Notes: generated from the letters alone by a model not told the origin. DNA of 64,000 nt from Prorocentrum cordatum (GCA_963575745.1 CAUYUJ010018065.1:73501-137500); one strand, 5' to 3'. Shown: positions 43,589-55,539, counted from the stretch's first letter. Numbers and translations: made by a program.

Positions 43589-44300
43589 TTACATATATAG
43601 GTACATGTATAAGTGTTGGTGGTTCTGGATGTTCCGGAACCCTGATCGCCTGGGTTGTGGAACACTCCGGGCCCTCAGAATGTTCATGTGTTATTTAATT
43701 AAGAAATAGCAGAATTCTGAAGTTATGGTGGTTCCAGATGTCCCGGAATCCTGATCGCCCTTCGGCCCCGGTTGCACATTGGTACGACATTTCATTCAAA
43801 TTCGTTTGGGTCCCTCTTGGATTGTTTTCGGAAAGGGTGGCCTCCTGGGCCGTCTTGGAACGATCGTTAGAGCCTCTTGGGCTGTTTTGGGCAATTCTTG
43901 GCCCCGAAAGGCGATAACCCAAAAACCCGTGCAAAACCGTAGAAAGATCAACAGTTTCTGCCTTTGGGGGTCCTCCTGAGAAGCCTCTTGAAGGCCACTT
44001 GGAGCGTCTCGGTGCTCTCGCTCCCGCTGCTATTGCTGAGAGGGCGAAGCGGAAAAGAGGAGGAGAGGGTGAGGAGAAGTTGGAGGAGAGGAATGGGGGG
44101 TGAGGAGAAGGAGAAGAAGGAAGAGGATGAGGATGAGGATAAAGATGCGTTCGCACGAGGAAGAGGATGTGGGGTTCGCAGGAGAAGGAAGAGGAGGAAG
44201 AGGAAGGGGAAGAAAGATGACGACGACGATGACGGCGACAGCAACGGTGACGACGACGACGGAAGTCAACCATAAGGCCTTTGGCGACTCTGGAGCATTG

Positions 44301-44337
<37 letters not shown>

Positions 44338-44418
44338 TTCTGTAAATACATGTATGTATACGTATATAGATATATATATATATATATGTGTCTTCCTCTC
44401 TCTCTCTCTCTCTCTGCA

Positions 44419-46345
44419 TGCAAAAGTGACGTCTGGATCGAGGTATTGCGAAGGTCTCACGGCCGATGCCGCCGACCCTGAAGGGGAACGACGGCGGCGG
44501 CGGTGACGACGGCGACGGGGAGGGGCATCTTGGGAGCCTCTTTGGGCGTCCTGGGGGCCTCTTGAGGCCTCCTGGGGGCCTCCTGGGGCCTCTTGAAGCC
44601 TCCTAGGAGCCTCTCGGGGGCTGAGGTCTCGAAGTGTCCATTCAGGTCCCCCGTCTGGGCACAATCTTGGAGCCGTCTTGGGGGGCTCTTGGGCCGTCTT
44701 GGATGCGTCTTGGGCCGTCTTGGCGCCTTCTGGGGCCGTTTGGGGACAATCCTGGAGGCCTTTTGGGCCGTCGTGGGGCGATCTTGGGGGCATATTGGGC
44801 CGTCTTGGAGCATCGGGGAGCGGAAGAGGCGAGAACGCACAAATCACTCAACCAATGGAGAGTCAATGATTTTTGTCTATTGAGGCCCTCGTGGGAGTGC
44901 TCCTGGAGGCCTCTTGAAGTGTTTTGCAGACCTCTTCCCTGCAAAAGTGACGTCCAGATCGAGATATGGCGAAGGTCTCACGGCCGATGCCGCCGACTCT
45001 CAAGGGGAACGACGACGGCGACGGCAGCGGCGGCGACGACGGCGACGCAGAGGGGCATCTTGTGAACCTAGTGGGAGCCTCTTGGGGAGTCCTGGGGGGG
45101 GCCTCTTGGGGCCTCTCAGGAGCCTCCTGGGGCTTCCTGGGAGCCTCTCGGGGATCAGGGTTCGAAGTGTCTGTTCAGGCCCCCCGTCTGGGCACACTCT
45201 TGAAGCCGTCTTGGGGCCTTCTTGGGCCGTTTTTGGACAATCTTGGAGGTTTCTTGGGCCGTCGTGGGGCGATCTTGGGGGCATATTGGGCCGTCTTGGA
45301 GCATCAGGGAGCGGAAGAGGCGAGAACGCACAAATCACTCAACCAATGGAGAGTCAATGATTTTTGTCTATTGGGGCCCTCGTGGGAGTGCTCCTGGAGG
45401 CCTCCTGCAGTGTTTTGCAGGCCTCTTGGAGGAGGTATTTAAGGGGGGGCGGTCCCTGTAAAGCGGGAGGGCATTTTAGAGGGACCGGTGCCCCTAAAAC
45501 GGGAGGTGATTTTAGGGGGGTTGGTCCCCCTAAAACCGGAGGGGATTTCAGGGGGACGGGTCCCCCTAAAAATAGCGCTCATTGTTTGGGAGCCTCTCGG
45601 GGCTGAGGGCTCGAAATGTCCGTTCGGGTCCCCCGTCTGGGCACACTCTTGGAGCCGTCTTGGAGGCATCTTGGGCAGTTTTAGAGGCGTCTTGGGCCGT
45701 CTTGGTGCCCTCTTGGGCCGTTTTGGGACGATCTTGGAGGCCTCGTGGGCCGTCCTGGAGCGATCTTGGGGGCCTCTTGGGCCGTCTTGGAGCGTCGGGA
45801 AGCGGAAGAGGCGAGAGCGCACAAATCATTCAAAAACAATGGGGAGTCATTGAATTTTGCATCTCCGGGCCCTTTTGGGAGTGGTCCTGGAGGCCTCTTG
45901 GGGTGTTTTGTAGGCCTCTTGGAAGAGGCATTTTAGGGGGGGCCGTCCCTATAAGGGGAAGGCATTTTAGGGGGACCAGTCCCCCTAAAATGTGAGAGAA
46001 TTTTAGGGAGACCAGTCCCCCTAAGAATGGCGACCATTCTTAGGGGGACCAACCTCTGCAAAAGTGACGTCCAGATCGAGATATGGCAAAGGCCTTACGG
46101 CCGGTGCCGCCGACCCTCAAGGGGAACGACGACGACGGCGGCGGCGACGACGACGACGGAGGAGGGCCCCTTGGAGCCTATTGGGAGCCTCTTGGGGCGT
46201 CCTGGGGGGCCTCTTGGGGCTTTCTGGAAACCTCTCGAGGCTGATGGCTCGAAATGTCCGTTCGGGTTCCCCGTCTGGGTGCACTCTTGGAGCCGTCTGG
46301 GGGGGCTCTTGGGCAGTCTTGGAAGCGTCTTGGGGCCCTCTGGGG
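44419..46345 (+). repeat. 520-bp segmental repeats with GCC-TCTTGG tracts 7-9
   Basis: GCAAAAGTGACGTC, AGATCGAG and CGGCCGATGCCGCCGAC blocks recur at 44,419, 44,941 and 46,056. Each is followed by GGCGACGACG triplets and a long run of GCCGTCTTGG-type units. Spacer cores CCAATGGAGAGTCAATGAT are at 44,852 and 45,342, and a variant is near 45,838. Confidence 0.85.
45437..46056. repeat. Palindromic TTTTAGGGGGACC minisatellites
   Basis: Two clusters (45,437-45,573 and 45,931-46,056) carry TTTTAGGGGGACC followed by GGTCCCCCTAAAA. Each unit is its own reverse complement around a central two to six bases. Confidence 0.85.
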
Positions 46346-46529
46346 GGGCAGTTTGAGGACAGTTGTGTTTGCCATTATTGTACTTGCTTCCATATGTGTA
46401 TAGGTATGTATGCGCGAGCGTGTGTGTATACATGTATGCACACATATTTAAACATAGGACAGAAATATTATGTACAGATACAAGTATAGGTGTGTATACA
46501 AGCAAGTCGGTACTCATACCATCGAAGGA

Positions 46530-46700
46530 GGAGGCCGCAGGAGGTCCCACAAAGCCACAGGATGTCCCAGGAGGCCCCAGAAGGGCCGCAGGAGGTCCCA
46601 GGAGGCCCCAGAAGGGCCGCAGGAAGTCCCAGGACGCCCCAGGAGGTCCCAGGAGGCCCGAGGCCCCAGGAGGTCCCGGGAGGTCTCGGGAACCCGCAAG
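46530..46700 (+). repeat. AGGAGGTCCC minisatellite
   Basis: GGAGGTCCCAGGAGGCCCCA units, some with GAAGGGCCGC breaks. A (GAG)n purine run follows at 46,770-46,890. Between 46,890 and 47,425 nothing is recognised. Confidence 0.8.
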
Positions 46701-47427
46701 ATGATACCCCTTCCTCGTCGATCGGACGGGAGGGGGGGAGGGCGCAGGGGGATGCAGGGGGAGGAAGAAAGAGGACGGAGGAGGAGGAGGAGGAGGAGGA
46801 GGAGGAGGAGGAGGAGGAGGAGGAGGGGGAGGGGGAGGGGGAGGAGGAGGGGGGAGGAAAGGAGGAAGGGAGGGAAGGAGGGAAAGGGGATGGGCGGATG
46901 AGGACGAGGAGGTGGGGGAGGATAAATGCCAGGAGGAGCTAGTGGGATGGGGAAGGTGGCCAGCTGCAGTGCGTTTTCATTGGGGTTGGACCGGGAGGTC
47001 GGGTGAAGCAGGCCTTGTCGGCACAGGGCCCCCCAGCTACGGCCGGGGGGCCTTGAAACACCTGGCCCAAGCGGTGTTGCAACTGAGCCCACAGCACAGT
47101 CTTCTTCTTTCTCTCTACCTAGAGCTCCACGTTTAGTCGCAGGGTCGTCCTCCCCGTTTCGTCGTTCTCTCCCCCGTGCTCTCCAGGGGTCGCCGGGGGA
47201 CCTAGCTACCCCGCCCCCTGGAGGGTCCCTACTCTGCGCCACTCGCTTACCCATACCTTTACTGCTAGCTAGGTTGAGCATCCCCCCCAGCGGCGACCGC
47301 CGCTGAGGGGGGGGAAGGCAGCGTCCATCACCGAAACCCCATGCCACCAGCGCCAGTGCCAGCCAGCCAGGAGGAGCAGCAGCAGCATGGGGAGGAGCAT
47401 CCCTAGACTTCCGAAGGTGTGTTTTTC

Positions 47428-48505
47428 TCAACCATCCTGTGGTGTTGGGTCCCCGTTTTGCAGAGACAGCGCCCCGCGTCACTCCTCCTCCCGCTGCCCC
47501 CTCCTCCCACTCCATCATCATCGGCATCGTCATCGTCACCATCAGTATCAGCATCATCATCATCTCACCATCATCATCACATCATCCTGATCATCATCAT
47601 CATCATCATCATCATCAGCATCATCATCAGCATCATCGTCATCGCCACCGTCATCGTATTCACCATCGTCATCACCATTACGGCCATCCCCGCCCATTCC
47701 TGCACGCCCTCACACGGTTCGTGGCTCCATATGGGGCTCCACCAAAGGCCCCACTAGCAGGGTTCGCATGCGGTTCCCCGCCCACCCCAGGTCCATTTCG
47801 GCACACCTCTCAAACGGTTCGTGGCCCTATAGGGAGCTCCACCGAAGGCCCCAGTGGCAGGGTTCGCATGCGGTTTCCCGCCCACTGCGCGTCCATTTCG
47901 ACACACCCCTCACACGGTTCGTGGCCCCACAGCAAGCTCCACCGAGAGCTCCAGAGGCCGCGTCCGCATGCGTCCTCCCAGTCGGATACTCCACTAGATC
48001 GGGCACAGTAAGAAGATGGACGCTACGCCCACCGACTGCGTCCAGTGGGCCACGCTCAGCCAGAACAACTGGGCCACCCTGGAGGACGGCGCCGAGGCCT
48101 GAGGCGGACAGCGGCCCGACAGGCAGCCAGGAGCAAGGACGTCGTCCTCGGGGAAATCCAGGTTGAAGTCCGCATGGCATGCGTCCTTCCCGCCCACCGC
48201 ATGCCCATTTCGGCACACCCTTTGCACGCTTCGTGGCCCCATAGGGAGCTCCATTGGAGGCCCCAGTTGCCGCGTCCGCATGCGCCCTCCCCGCCCACCG
48301 CCTATCCATTTCGGAACATCTTTCACACGGTTCGTGGCCCCAGAGGATGCTCCACCGAAGGCTCCAGTGGGAGGGTTCGCAACCGCGCCCAATCCGGCAC
48401 GCCCCTCGCTGTGCGTGGCCCCATGAGGAGCTCCACCGAAAGCGGTACCCACAATGCGGTACTCGCAGCTTCATGTGGCTGGGTCTCTCGTCAGGCGAAT
48501 GTTTT
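47428..48505 (+). repeat. Composite repeat D, copy 1
   Basis: Head block CAACCATCCTGTGGTGTTGG and GAGACAGCGCCCCGCG (47,428), then a CAT/ATC tract (47,515-47,690), then diverged units of the 90-bp satellite (47,700-48,440) interrupted by a unique piece at 48,000-48,160, then a tail with GGTACTCGCAGCTTCATGTG (48,461). The order is the same as at 53.8-55.1 kb. Confidence 0.85.
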
Positions 48506-48509
48506 TGTC

Positions 48510-48964
48510 GCCGCCTGTATTCTGCACCCTCCGGCCGCCTGAGGCCCCGCCCGCCCGCGCCCTGTCTCCCCAATTACTAGTAGGGCTTCGCGCGCCCCGC
48601 CCAGCTCTTAACCGGAAGGGGCCCGCTCTTTCCCCCCGTGTTCCCCCCCCCTCTATCCCCCCTCTATCGCACGTTCATCCCTCCTAAAAAAACCCTCTAT
48701 CGCACGTTCCCCCCTCTATCGCACGTTCATCCCCCCTAGGACCCGCCGACCAAAAAAGTTTCCTTGCGCGGCCTCAGAGTCCCCGGCCCCTCCCCCGGGA
48801 GCAGCTCGCCGTTCCAGCTCTGAGCTTTTATGCTGGCTCTAAGGGGCCCAGCGCGCCCCACGGGGCCGGCGCTGGAAGCAAGCGTTTTTGAACTGGGAAG
48901 AGCGTGCCGTCGGGGAGCTGGGCACGTCTCCCTCCCCACGGCGGGGGCAGGAGGAAGGGGAACT

Positions 48965-48965
<1 letters not shown>
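48510..48965. other. No gene; short CTCTATCGCACGTTC repeats
   Basis: CCCTCTATCGCACGTTCATC recurs three times at about 48,659-48,730. Otherwise nothing recognised. Confidence 0.5.

Positions 48966-48967
<2 letters not shown>

Positions 48968-49040
<73 letters not shown>
48968..49040 (+). repeat. (AC)n(AT)n compound microsatellite
   Basis: CA/AC dinucleotides run straight into TA dinucleotides and back to a short AC run. The 120-bp dispersed repeat follows at 49,060-49,180. Confidence 0.95.
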
Positions 49041-49044
<4 letters not shown>

Positions 49045-49569
49045 AATAAACATATTCCCCATATTCTCCAAGATTTTCTGGGTTTTTGTCTTCCCCCCCA
49101 CCTCCCATATGTTCCCAGATGTTCTGGGAATCGCCGATTCATTGTGTCTGTGTGTGTCTCTCCCCTCCTGACAGGAGGCCGGGCGGAGGAGCAGATCGGG
49201 GGCAGCGACACGGGGAGATGGGCTCAGGGGGGGAGGCCTCGACCCCCAGATCGCCCGCCCGTCGCGGACGGGGGCCCCGACCGCCCACCCCGCCCAGGGC
49301 CGTGCGGCTGCCTTATCGCGAGCCCGTCGCCGATCCATCGGTGATACTTCGCCCGCTCGAGCTCGACGTTGCCGCCCCCCCGAGCTGATCGCCCCCCCCC
49401 CCCCCCACGCTGCCCTGGCCGCCCCCCCCCCCGCCCCCCTGGGGCCGCGCCGCGAGGACAGCGACAGCGACTCCGAGCCCGAGAAGGAAAGCGCCCCCCA
49501 CCCACCCACCCCAAGCCCGGCCTGCGTCGCCCGCGCGGGTCCCGAGCAAGGGCGCGCCGCGCCCCGCGA

Positions 49570-49646
49570 CGAGGAGGAGGAGGAGGAGGAGGAGGAGGAG
49601 GAGGAGGAGGAGGAGGAGGAGGAGGAGGAGGAGGAGAAGGAAGCGA

Positions 49647-49695
<49 letters not shown>

Positions 49696-49785
49696 GGACG
49701 ACGACGAGGACGACGACGAGGACGAGGACAAGGACGAGGAGGAGGAGGAGGAGGACGAGGAGGAGGAGGAGGAGGATGGAGCAGG
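49570..49785 (+). repeat. (GAG)n(GAC)n tract
   Basis: GAG triplets to about 49,640, GAC triplets to about 49,735, then GAG again. Frames give polyglutamate/aspartate or polyarginine and are not accepted as coding. Confidence 0.95.
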
Positions 49786-49933
49786 ATAGGGGAGCGAGCA
49801 CAGGAGAGATGACGCATGAGGAGAGGAGGGAGGAGTTCTGGTGATGAGGAGGGCCTGCGGGAGAGTCTGGCACCTGCTGAAGGAAGCGGTCAGATTCCAT
49901 CGGAGAAGAAAAAACGCTGTGAACATGCGTGTG

Positions 49934-50063
49934 TGCGGATTTCTTGGATCCGCGCTGGGCCCCTTCCCCCCCGCGCGGCGCCTCCGGTGCCGCCCCCGGC
50001 GGGCTCCGCGCGCCAGGGAGGAGCTTTTTATTTAGCCCAGATCCAAGATCTCCGCGGGACAAA
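49934..50063. mobile_element. Family-4 hairpin element, second copy
   Basis: GCGGATTTCTTGGATC and GCGCTGGGCCCC on the left pair with CCCAGATCCAAGATCTCCGC on the right, with CGCGCGGCGCCTCCGG in the loop, as in the copy at 39.0 kb. Confidence 0.8.
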
Positions 50064-50314
50064 GGCGGCACGTCGGCCTGGGAGGTCGCCGCCGGGTGCC
50101 GAGGCCGACCCCGAGGCTGGGGCTCAGACTCAGACGAACTCGTGTCGGGAGCGGCTCCAGCCAGCACGGGTCCTGCGCTCCACGGCACGGGCGCCGGGAA
50201 CCTCGGCCGTATCCCCAGCCGAGAGGCCGAACACAGCCAACCCCCTCGCCAAGTCCGCCCCCATCCCAAAAAGGGGCCGTCAGCCTCGAGCCCTCGGCAA
50301 GCGGCCGTGCAAGG

Positions 50315-50470
50315 GCGGGAGGAGGAGGAGGAGGAGGAGGAGGAGGAGGAGGAGGAGGACGGCGACGACGACGACTCGCAAGCCCGTGCGCGCACGCACG
50401 CCACCGCGCCGACCGCGGCGAGGGAGGCGACGAGGAAGGCGACGGCGGCGGCGGCGGTGACGGGAGGCCT
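50315..50470 (+). repeat. (GAG)n and GACGGCGACG tracts
   Basis: Pure GAG run (about 50,320-50,360) followed by GAC/GGC-rich sequence. From 50,588 to 50,880 lies the dispersed repeat shared with 36.2 kb. Confidence 0.85.
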
Positions 50471-50587
50471 CGGTCAAGACCAAATCCCAGGGTTCTGTTC
50501 GAACAGCGTGTTGCGAACAGAATTTCTGAGGGAGTCAAGCTCTGGCCACTATGCTGGGATCGCGCCGTTGCAGGCTGGACCGAAACG

Positions 50588-50880
50588 CGGGCGGGTGTGC
50601 GATGCTGGAAGGAAGACGTCCGAAATTTCGAAAGTGCTCGAATTGTTCGCTGGCCTGGGGCGGTTTCTATCAGCTGCGCCTTGTCGAGAGCGTTCCAGTG
50701 GGGTCCAGATCGTCCCGAACGGCCGCCGAAGAGCCGAGTTATGACCCGAAAACCAGGGGGGGCAACGTTATGGGGGATAGGCTCAGGGGTGACGCATCCA
50801 CCCACAATCGCCCACTCATCGACCATAGGGGCCTGCTAGCCCACCGCCGATCGCCGATCCACCGGTAGTACTTTGCCGAC
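50588..50880 (+). repeat. Dispersed repeat shared with 36.2 kb
   Basis: Carries GCGGGTGTGCGATGCTGGAA, ACGGCCGCCGAAGAGCCGAG and GGGGGATAGGCTCAGGGGTG in the order seen at 36,196-36,600. Confidence 0.75.
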
Positions 50881-51139
50881 CCAAGCTCGATGTTTCCCCC
50901 CCTGTGCCAGCCCTTCTCTGCCGCTGAGCCTCCGGAATACAGATGCGACCACGAGAGGCGACGGCGGCGCCTCCGCCGAGGCTCAGTTCCCGAGCACCTG
51001 AGCGGCGGAAGAAAGCGGGGTCGACCGCGCGGACGTTCACGCTCCAGCGTCCCGCGTCAGGTTCTGCGCCAGCGCCCTCCTCTCGTCAAGCGCTGTGCCA
51101 CGGTGGCGGCCTGCGCACGCCGCGGCGTAAGGTCCTGAT

Positions 51140-51292
51140 TAGGGGGCCACATGCGAACCCTACCCCTACCCCCCACGATTTCTGAGGGGGAGGGTGGGGT
51201 TCACTTCGTTCGGGAGCTCCCGAGCGAAGTGAAGCCCACCCTCCCCGTCGAAAATCGTGGGGGGTAGGGTTAGGGTTCGCAAATGCCCCCCT
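51140..51292. mobile_element. Foldback element with telomere-like arms
   Basis: A near-perfect palindrome of about 150 bp: GCGAACCCTACCCCTACCCC on the left pairs with GGGGTAGGGTTAGGGTTCGC on the right, and CTTCGTTCGGGAGCT pairs with CCCGAGCGAAG at the centre. The arms hold GGGTTAGGGTT, which resembles telomere repeats, but only about two units, so it is not a telomere. Confidence 0.85.
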
Positions 51293-51384
51293 AGAGCTCC
51301 CCTCGAGGCCCCGCGAGGCCTCGCGACGGCGCCAAGGGGGGGGCCTGCAGGCGCCTGCTTCTCCGGCAGGTCTCGCACGGCGGG

Positions 51385-51602
51385 CCTCCTCCTCCTCCTC
51401 CTCCTCCTCCTCCTCCTCCTCCTCCTCCTCCCCTCCTCCTCCCTCCCTCCTCCTCCCCCTCCTCCTCCCTCCCTCCTCCTCCCTCCCTCCCTCCCCTCCC
51501 TCCTCCTCCTCCTCCTCCCTCCCTCCTCCTCCCTCCTCCCTCCCTCCTCCTCCCTCCCTCCTCCTCCTCCTCCTCCTCCTCCTCCTCCTCCTCCTCCTCC
51601 GC
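51385..51602 (+). repeat. (CTC)n pyrimidine tract
   Basis: CTC/TCC and CCCTCC triplets, strongly pyrimidine on the plus strand. The 409- and 309-codon minus-strand frames that cross it are repeat artefacts. Confidence 0.95.
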
Positions 51603-51793
51603 CCCCTGGCGCGAGGACCGCTTCTGCGCACCTGGGCGCGCGCGCGCGGAGCGCACTGCGCTGCGCGGCCTCCCTGCGCCGCGGGCCCTGGCGCGCGGGG
51701 AGCGCGCTGGGCGCCCGCCCTCCCCCGGCCGTGGCCGAGGCGGCCCGTCGCGCGGCCTGCGCTCGGAGCGCCCAGATCGCAGCAGAGGCTTGG

Positions 51794-52064
51794 CATCGCT
51801 CGGACGTCGGCAATAAACCGTCAAACTTGGCAATCGCCGGGAATCGTAGAGCTTCCTCGTGCAATGCGGGCAATCTCGCATTCCGCGCGCACGAGGGTGT
51901 GGTTTCATGGAGCTGGAAGAGAAAACGGTGAGAAGAAAGGAAGAGGGTGAGAAAGAGAAGGAGAAAAAAGGGTGCATTTTTTTCTCGGCCAGAACCATCG
52001 AGGACGATCCTGGACCATGCGCACGAGACCGGAAAATACACGGAAGATGGACGTCCGAGCGACG
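51794..52064 (+). mobile_element. Short inverted-repeat element, family 2, copy 3 (with insert)
   Basis: Ends CATCGCTCGGACGT and ACGTCCGAGCGACGG and the internal AGAACCATCGAGGACGATCC mark family 2. The copy is 271 bp, about 150 bp longer than the others, so it carries extra DNA near its left end. Confidence 0.75.
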
Positions 52065-53795
52065 GCAAGGAGGGGGACGGGTCGAGGCGGCGGCAGTCGG
52101 CCTTCGGGGCGTCCTCGTCGCCACGGCTGGGCGCGGCTCGGCAGATTGGCGCGTTTGGGCTCCGGGAGGGGTCCGGTGATGGGCTCTGAGCTGCCGGTGT
52201 CTCAGCGCGCCCTGCGCCAAGCTGCCCCCACGGGCTCGCAGGTGACTGCGCGTTGCGGTCTGGGTCGGAGCGGTTGCCCCTCTCCAGGGTTGGGGGGGGG
52301 TCGCGAGGGCGCGAGGATGGCCGCGCGTCGCGGGGCGCGGGGCGCACAGTTGGGTGACCCAGGAACGATGGCAGGCGCAGGACGCAAGGCGCCACGAGTA
52401 GAGCGGGTCCTCGGGGTCAGAGTCTCGAGGCTTGTCATTGCGTTCGCCCGACGTCTCGAAACGGCTCAGGGTGAAGAGCCAGTCTTGGGGGAAGCCCCGC
52501 GGTCCAGGAGTGTGTTATCGCACGGCCCTCTTCTCGCATGCCGACTCCCGTGGCTTGACGTGGACAAACCATCGCGCGGTTTGCGCGGGAAAGTTGGCAG
52601 GCGGAGGAATGGCAGTGGGCGTTCCCCTTGAGAGGTTCAACGGATCGTTCGTGACCCAAGTGTTGCGGCATTGCCAAAACCGTCTGGCGACAGATGGTCC
52701 AGCGAAGTATAGACATTCCAAAAAGGGCCGTGTCGACAAATCGAAGGGCTGACCGTTCGGCCTTGGCGAGACCACGAGAAGCCATCGGAAGCAAGACGAG
52801 GGAGGCTCCGCCATTGGAAGCATGGCAGAACAGAATAATGATTGAGAAGGCCTTACGGCCGGTGTCGCCGAGGCTCCGCCGCCAGAAGCATGGCGGGACA
52901 GGACGACGACTTCCCGGGAGATTTGAGCGTCGGAGTGCCGATGGTCTGTACGGTCAGCAATTCTGGCTTGGCATGTCGTTCCGCCGGGTCTGGCCCACCA
53001 GACCTCGGCGCGACAAGCTGTCCACGTCCCCCTCAATCGTCAACGTCCCGAGCCTTTCCCGGCCTCCCGCCCCGTGGAGCGGAGCGACACGCGATCCGCC
53101 AACAAGGCGCAGCGTGTCGCCAGGGCCGCCGCCGCGACACGCTAAGCAAAGGTTCCCGACCTCGGCCACGCGCAGAGGGGGGCAGAGGGAGGGGGGAAGG
53201 TGTCTCGGAAGGAGGCTGCTTCTTAGAAGGCGCGGGCCTTCCCTGTCGACGTAAGGCCTGCGCCTTCGAAGACGCCTTCTCCCCGCCCCCATACACCCCT
53301 GCGCGCGCCGCCACCGACCGTACAGCCCGCCACGCACAGCTCGATATCCCCGCTGTGCATTGCTTGTCGCACCACGGTCTGGAGCAGAGCCGCCCACCCC
53401 CCCCTCCTTTTCGGCGCTCGGGGTGTGAAGCGGGAGAACCGCCCAGGTCCGAGGCCGCCCCCCTTTCCTGGCGCGTTCTCCCTGGGCCGTCCGCACAGTC
53501 GGCCCCGATCAGTGGGTCGACCATGCCAGGTCGAGGGGTACCTCCGTGTCCTCGCTGTCCCGACCCATGCAAGCCGCATGCTCTCTGGTGCTCCAGGGCC
53601 GCGCTGCCATCGGGAGAGTCTCGTGTCCTCTCGGGCGCCCTGTCCGATCAAGTCCGACTGCAACCCGACTCTGGATCGGGAGCTGTTTCCCTTCCACGTC
53701 GCTTCTCTCGCGCGGCCGCGCCTCGCCTCTCTCCTCCACTCTTCAAGGGGCCCAAGGACACACAAGTAAATACACACGAATAAAATGATTCCCCA
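52065..53795. other. Unique GC-rich stretch, no gene recognised
   Basis: About 1.7 kb without arrays. A GGAGGCTCCGCCATTGGAAG block at 52,800 repeats as GAGGCTCCGCCGCCAGAAGC at 52,870. Several long overlapping frames on both strands (for example 52,842-53,783) have no known domain. Confidence 0.4.
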
Positions 53796-53799
53796 TATT

Positions 53800-55080
53800 T
53801 CCCAACCATCCTGTGGTGTTGGGTCCTCGCTTTGAAGAGACAGCGCCCCGCGTTCCCTCCTCCTCCCGCTGCCCCCTCCCTCCTCCCATCATCGTCATCA
53901 TCATCGTCATCATGATCGTCGTTATCATCATCCTCATCACCATTCGTCCTCATCACCATCATCGTCATCATCATCGTCACCATTATCGTCATCAGCTTCG
54001 GCACACCCCTCACACGTGTCCCAGTGCCACCGTCCACATGCGTCACCCCCACCCACTTCGGCACACCCCTCACACGTTTCGTGGCCCCATAGGGAGCCCC
54101 ACCGAAGGCCCCAGTGCCACCGTCCACATGCGTCACCCCCACCCATTTCGGCACACCCCTCACACGTTTCGTGGCCCCATAGCGAGCTCCACCGAAGGCC
54201 CCAGTGCCACCGCCCACATGCGTCACCCCCACCCACTTCGGCACACCCCTCGCACGTTTCGTGGCCCCGTAGGGAGCTCCACCGAAGGCCCCAGTGCCAC
54301 CGTCCACATGCGTCACCCCCATCCACTTCGGCACACCCCTCACACGTTTCGTGGCCCCATAGGGAGCTCCACCGAAGGCCCCAGTGCCACCGTCCACATG
54401 CGTCACCCCCACCCACTTCGGCACACCCCTCACACGTTTCGTGGCCCCATAGGGAGCTCCACCGAAGGCCCCAGTGCCACCGTCCACATGCGTCACCCCC
54501 ACCCACTTCGGCACACCCCTCACACGTTTCGTGGCCCCATAGGGAGCTCCACCGAAGGCCCCAGGCCCAGTGCCACCCACCGTCCACATGCGTCACCCGC
54601 ACCCACTTCGGCACACCCCTCACACGCTTCGTGGCCCCATAGCGAGCTCCACCGAAGGCCCCAGTGCCACCGTCCACATGCGTCACCCCCACCCATTTCG
54701 GCACACCCCTCACACGTTTCGTGGCCCCATAGGGAGCCCCACCGAAGGCCCCAGTGCCACCGTCCACATGCGTCACCCCCACCCGCTTCGGCACACCCCT
54801 CACACGTTTCGTGGCCCCATAGGGAGCTCCACCGAAGGCCCCAGTGCCACCGTCCACATGCGTCATCCCCACCCACTTCGGCACACCCCTCACACGTTTC
54901 GTGGCCCCATATAGAGCTCCACCGAAGGCCCCAGTGCCACCGTCCACATGCGTCACCCCCACCCACTTCGGCACACCCCTCACACGTTTCGTGGCCCCAT
55001 AGGGAGCTCCACCGAAGATGATATTTACAACTGCGTTACTCACAACTGCATATGGTTGGGTCCTTCGCCAGGCGAAGTTT
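53800..55080 (+). repeat. Composite repeat D, copy 2, with an 11-unit 90-bp array
   Basis: Head block CAACCATCCTGTGGTGTTGG (53,801), ATC/CGT triplets (53,888-53,995), then eleven near-identical 90-bp units: GCACACCCCTCACACGTTTC starts at 54,061, 54,151, 54,241, 54,331, 54,421, 54,511, 54,611, 54,701, 54,791, 54,881 and 54,971. One 10-bp insertion shifts the seventh. The tail ACAACTGCATATGGTTGGGT is at 55,041. Frames of 402 and 440 codons across it are repeat readings. Confidence 0.92.
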
Positions 55081-55210
55081 CCATATTGCCTGGGTTTATG
55101 TCTTCCCCCCACTTCCCATATTTTCCCATAGTTTCTCAGGAATCGAGGATTAATTGTGTCTGTGTGTTCCTTTTCCTCCTGAACTCTTGACGCTGGAGAA
55201 GATCGATTGG

Positions 55211-55330
55211 CACCGCTCGGACGTATACAAGCTGCTCGGCGAGGGTCCTCGAGGAGCATCTTGGATCACGTGGCAAACAAGCACGCACGAAACCCGAAGA
55301 ATGCACGGGGGCATGGACGTCCGAGCGATG
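55211..55330 (+). mobile_element. Short inverted-repeat element, family 2, copy 4
   Basis: CACCGCTCGGACGT at the left and ACGTCCGAGCGATG at the right, with GAGGGTCCTCGAGGAGCATC inside. It follows directly on the 120-bp dispersed repeat. Confidence 0.8.
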
Positions 55331-55417
55331 GAAAGTTAGTGCCTGCCATAGCCTGGCTGACTAGAGAGTGCGAGCGGGTCGCTGTTGCCGCGCTGCGACG
55401 AAGAAGTGTGCATATAT

Positions 55418-55476
55418 AACTAACCAACTAACTAACTAACTAACTAACTCACTCACTAACTAACTAACTAACTAAT
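55418..55476 (+). repeat. (CTAA)n microsatellite
   Basis: AACTAACTAACTAACT run with a short CTCACTCACT break. Confidence 0.95.
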
Positions 55477-55539
55477 AGACCCCCGCAGCCCGGGGGGCGG
55501 CCTCTCCGATACCGTCTGCTGGCACCGGTTGGTACACCG

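Noticed and set aside
51142-51290. Internal telomere array
   Set aside because: Only about two telomere-like units per arm inside a larger palindrome.
53937-55259. 440-codon minus and 402-codon plus frames
   Set aside because: The 90-bp unit is a multiple of three and stop-free in several frames, so both strands stay open. This is an array effect and not a repeat protein.
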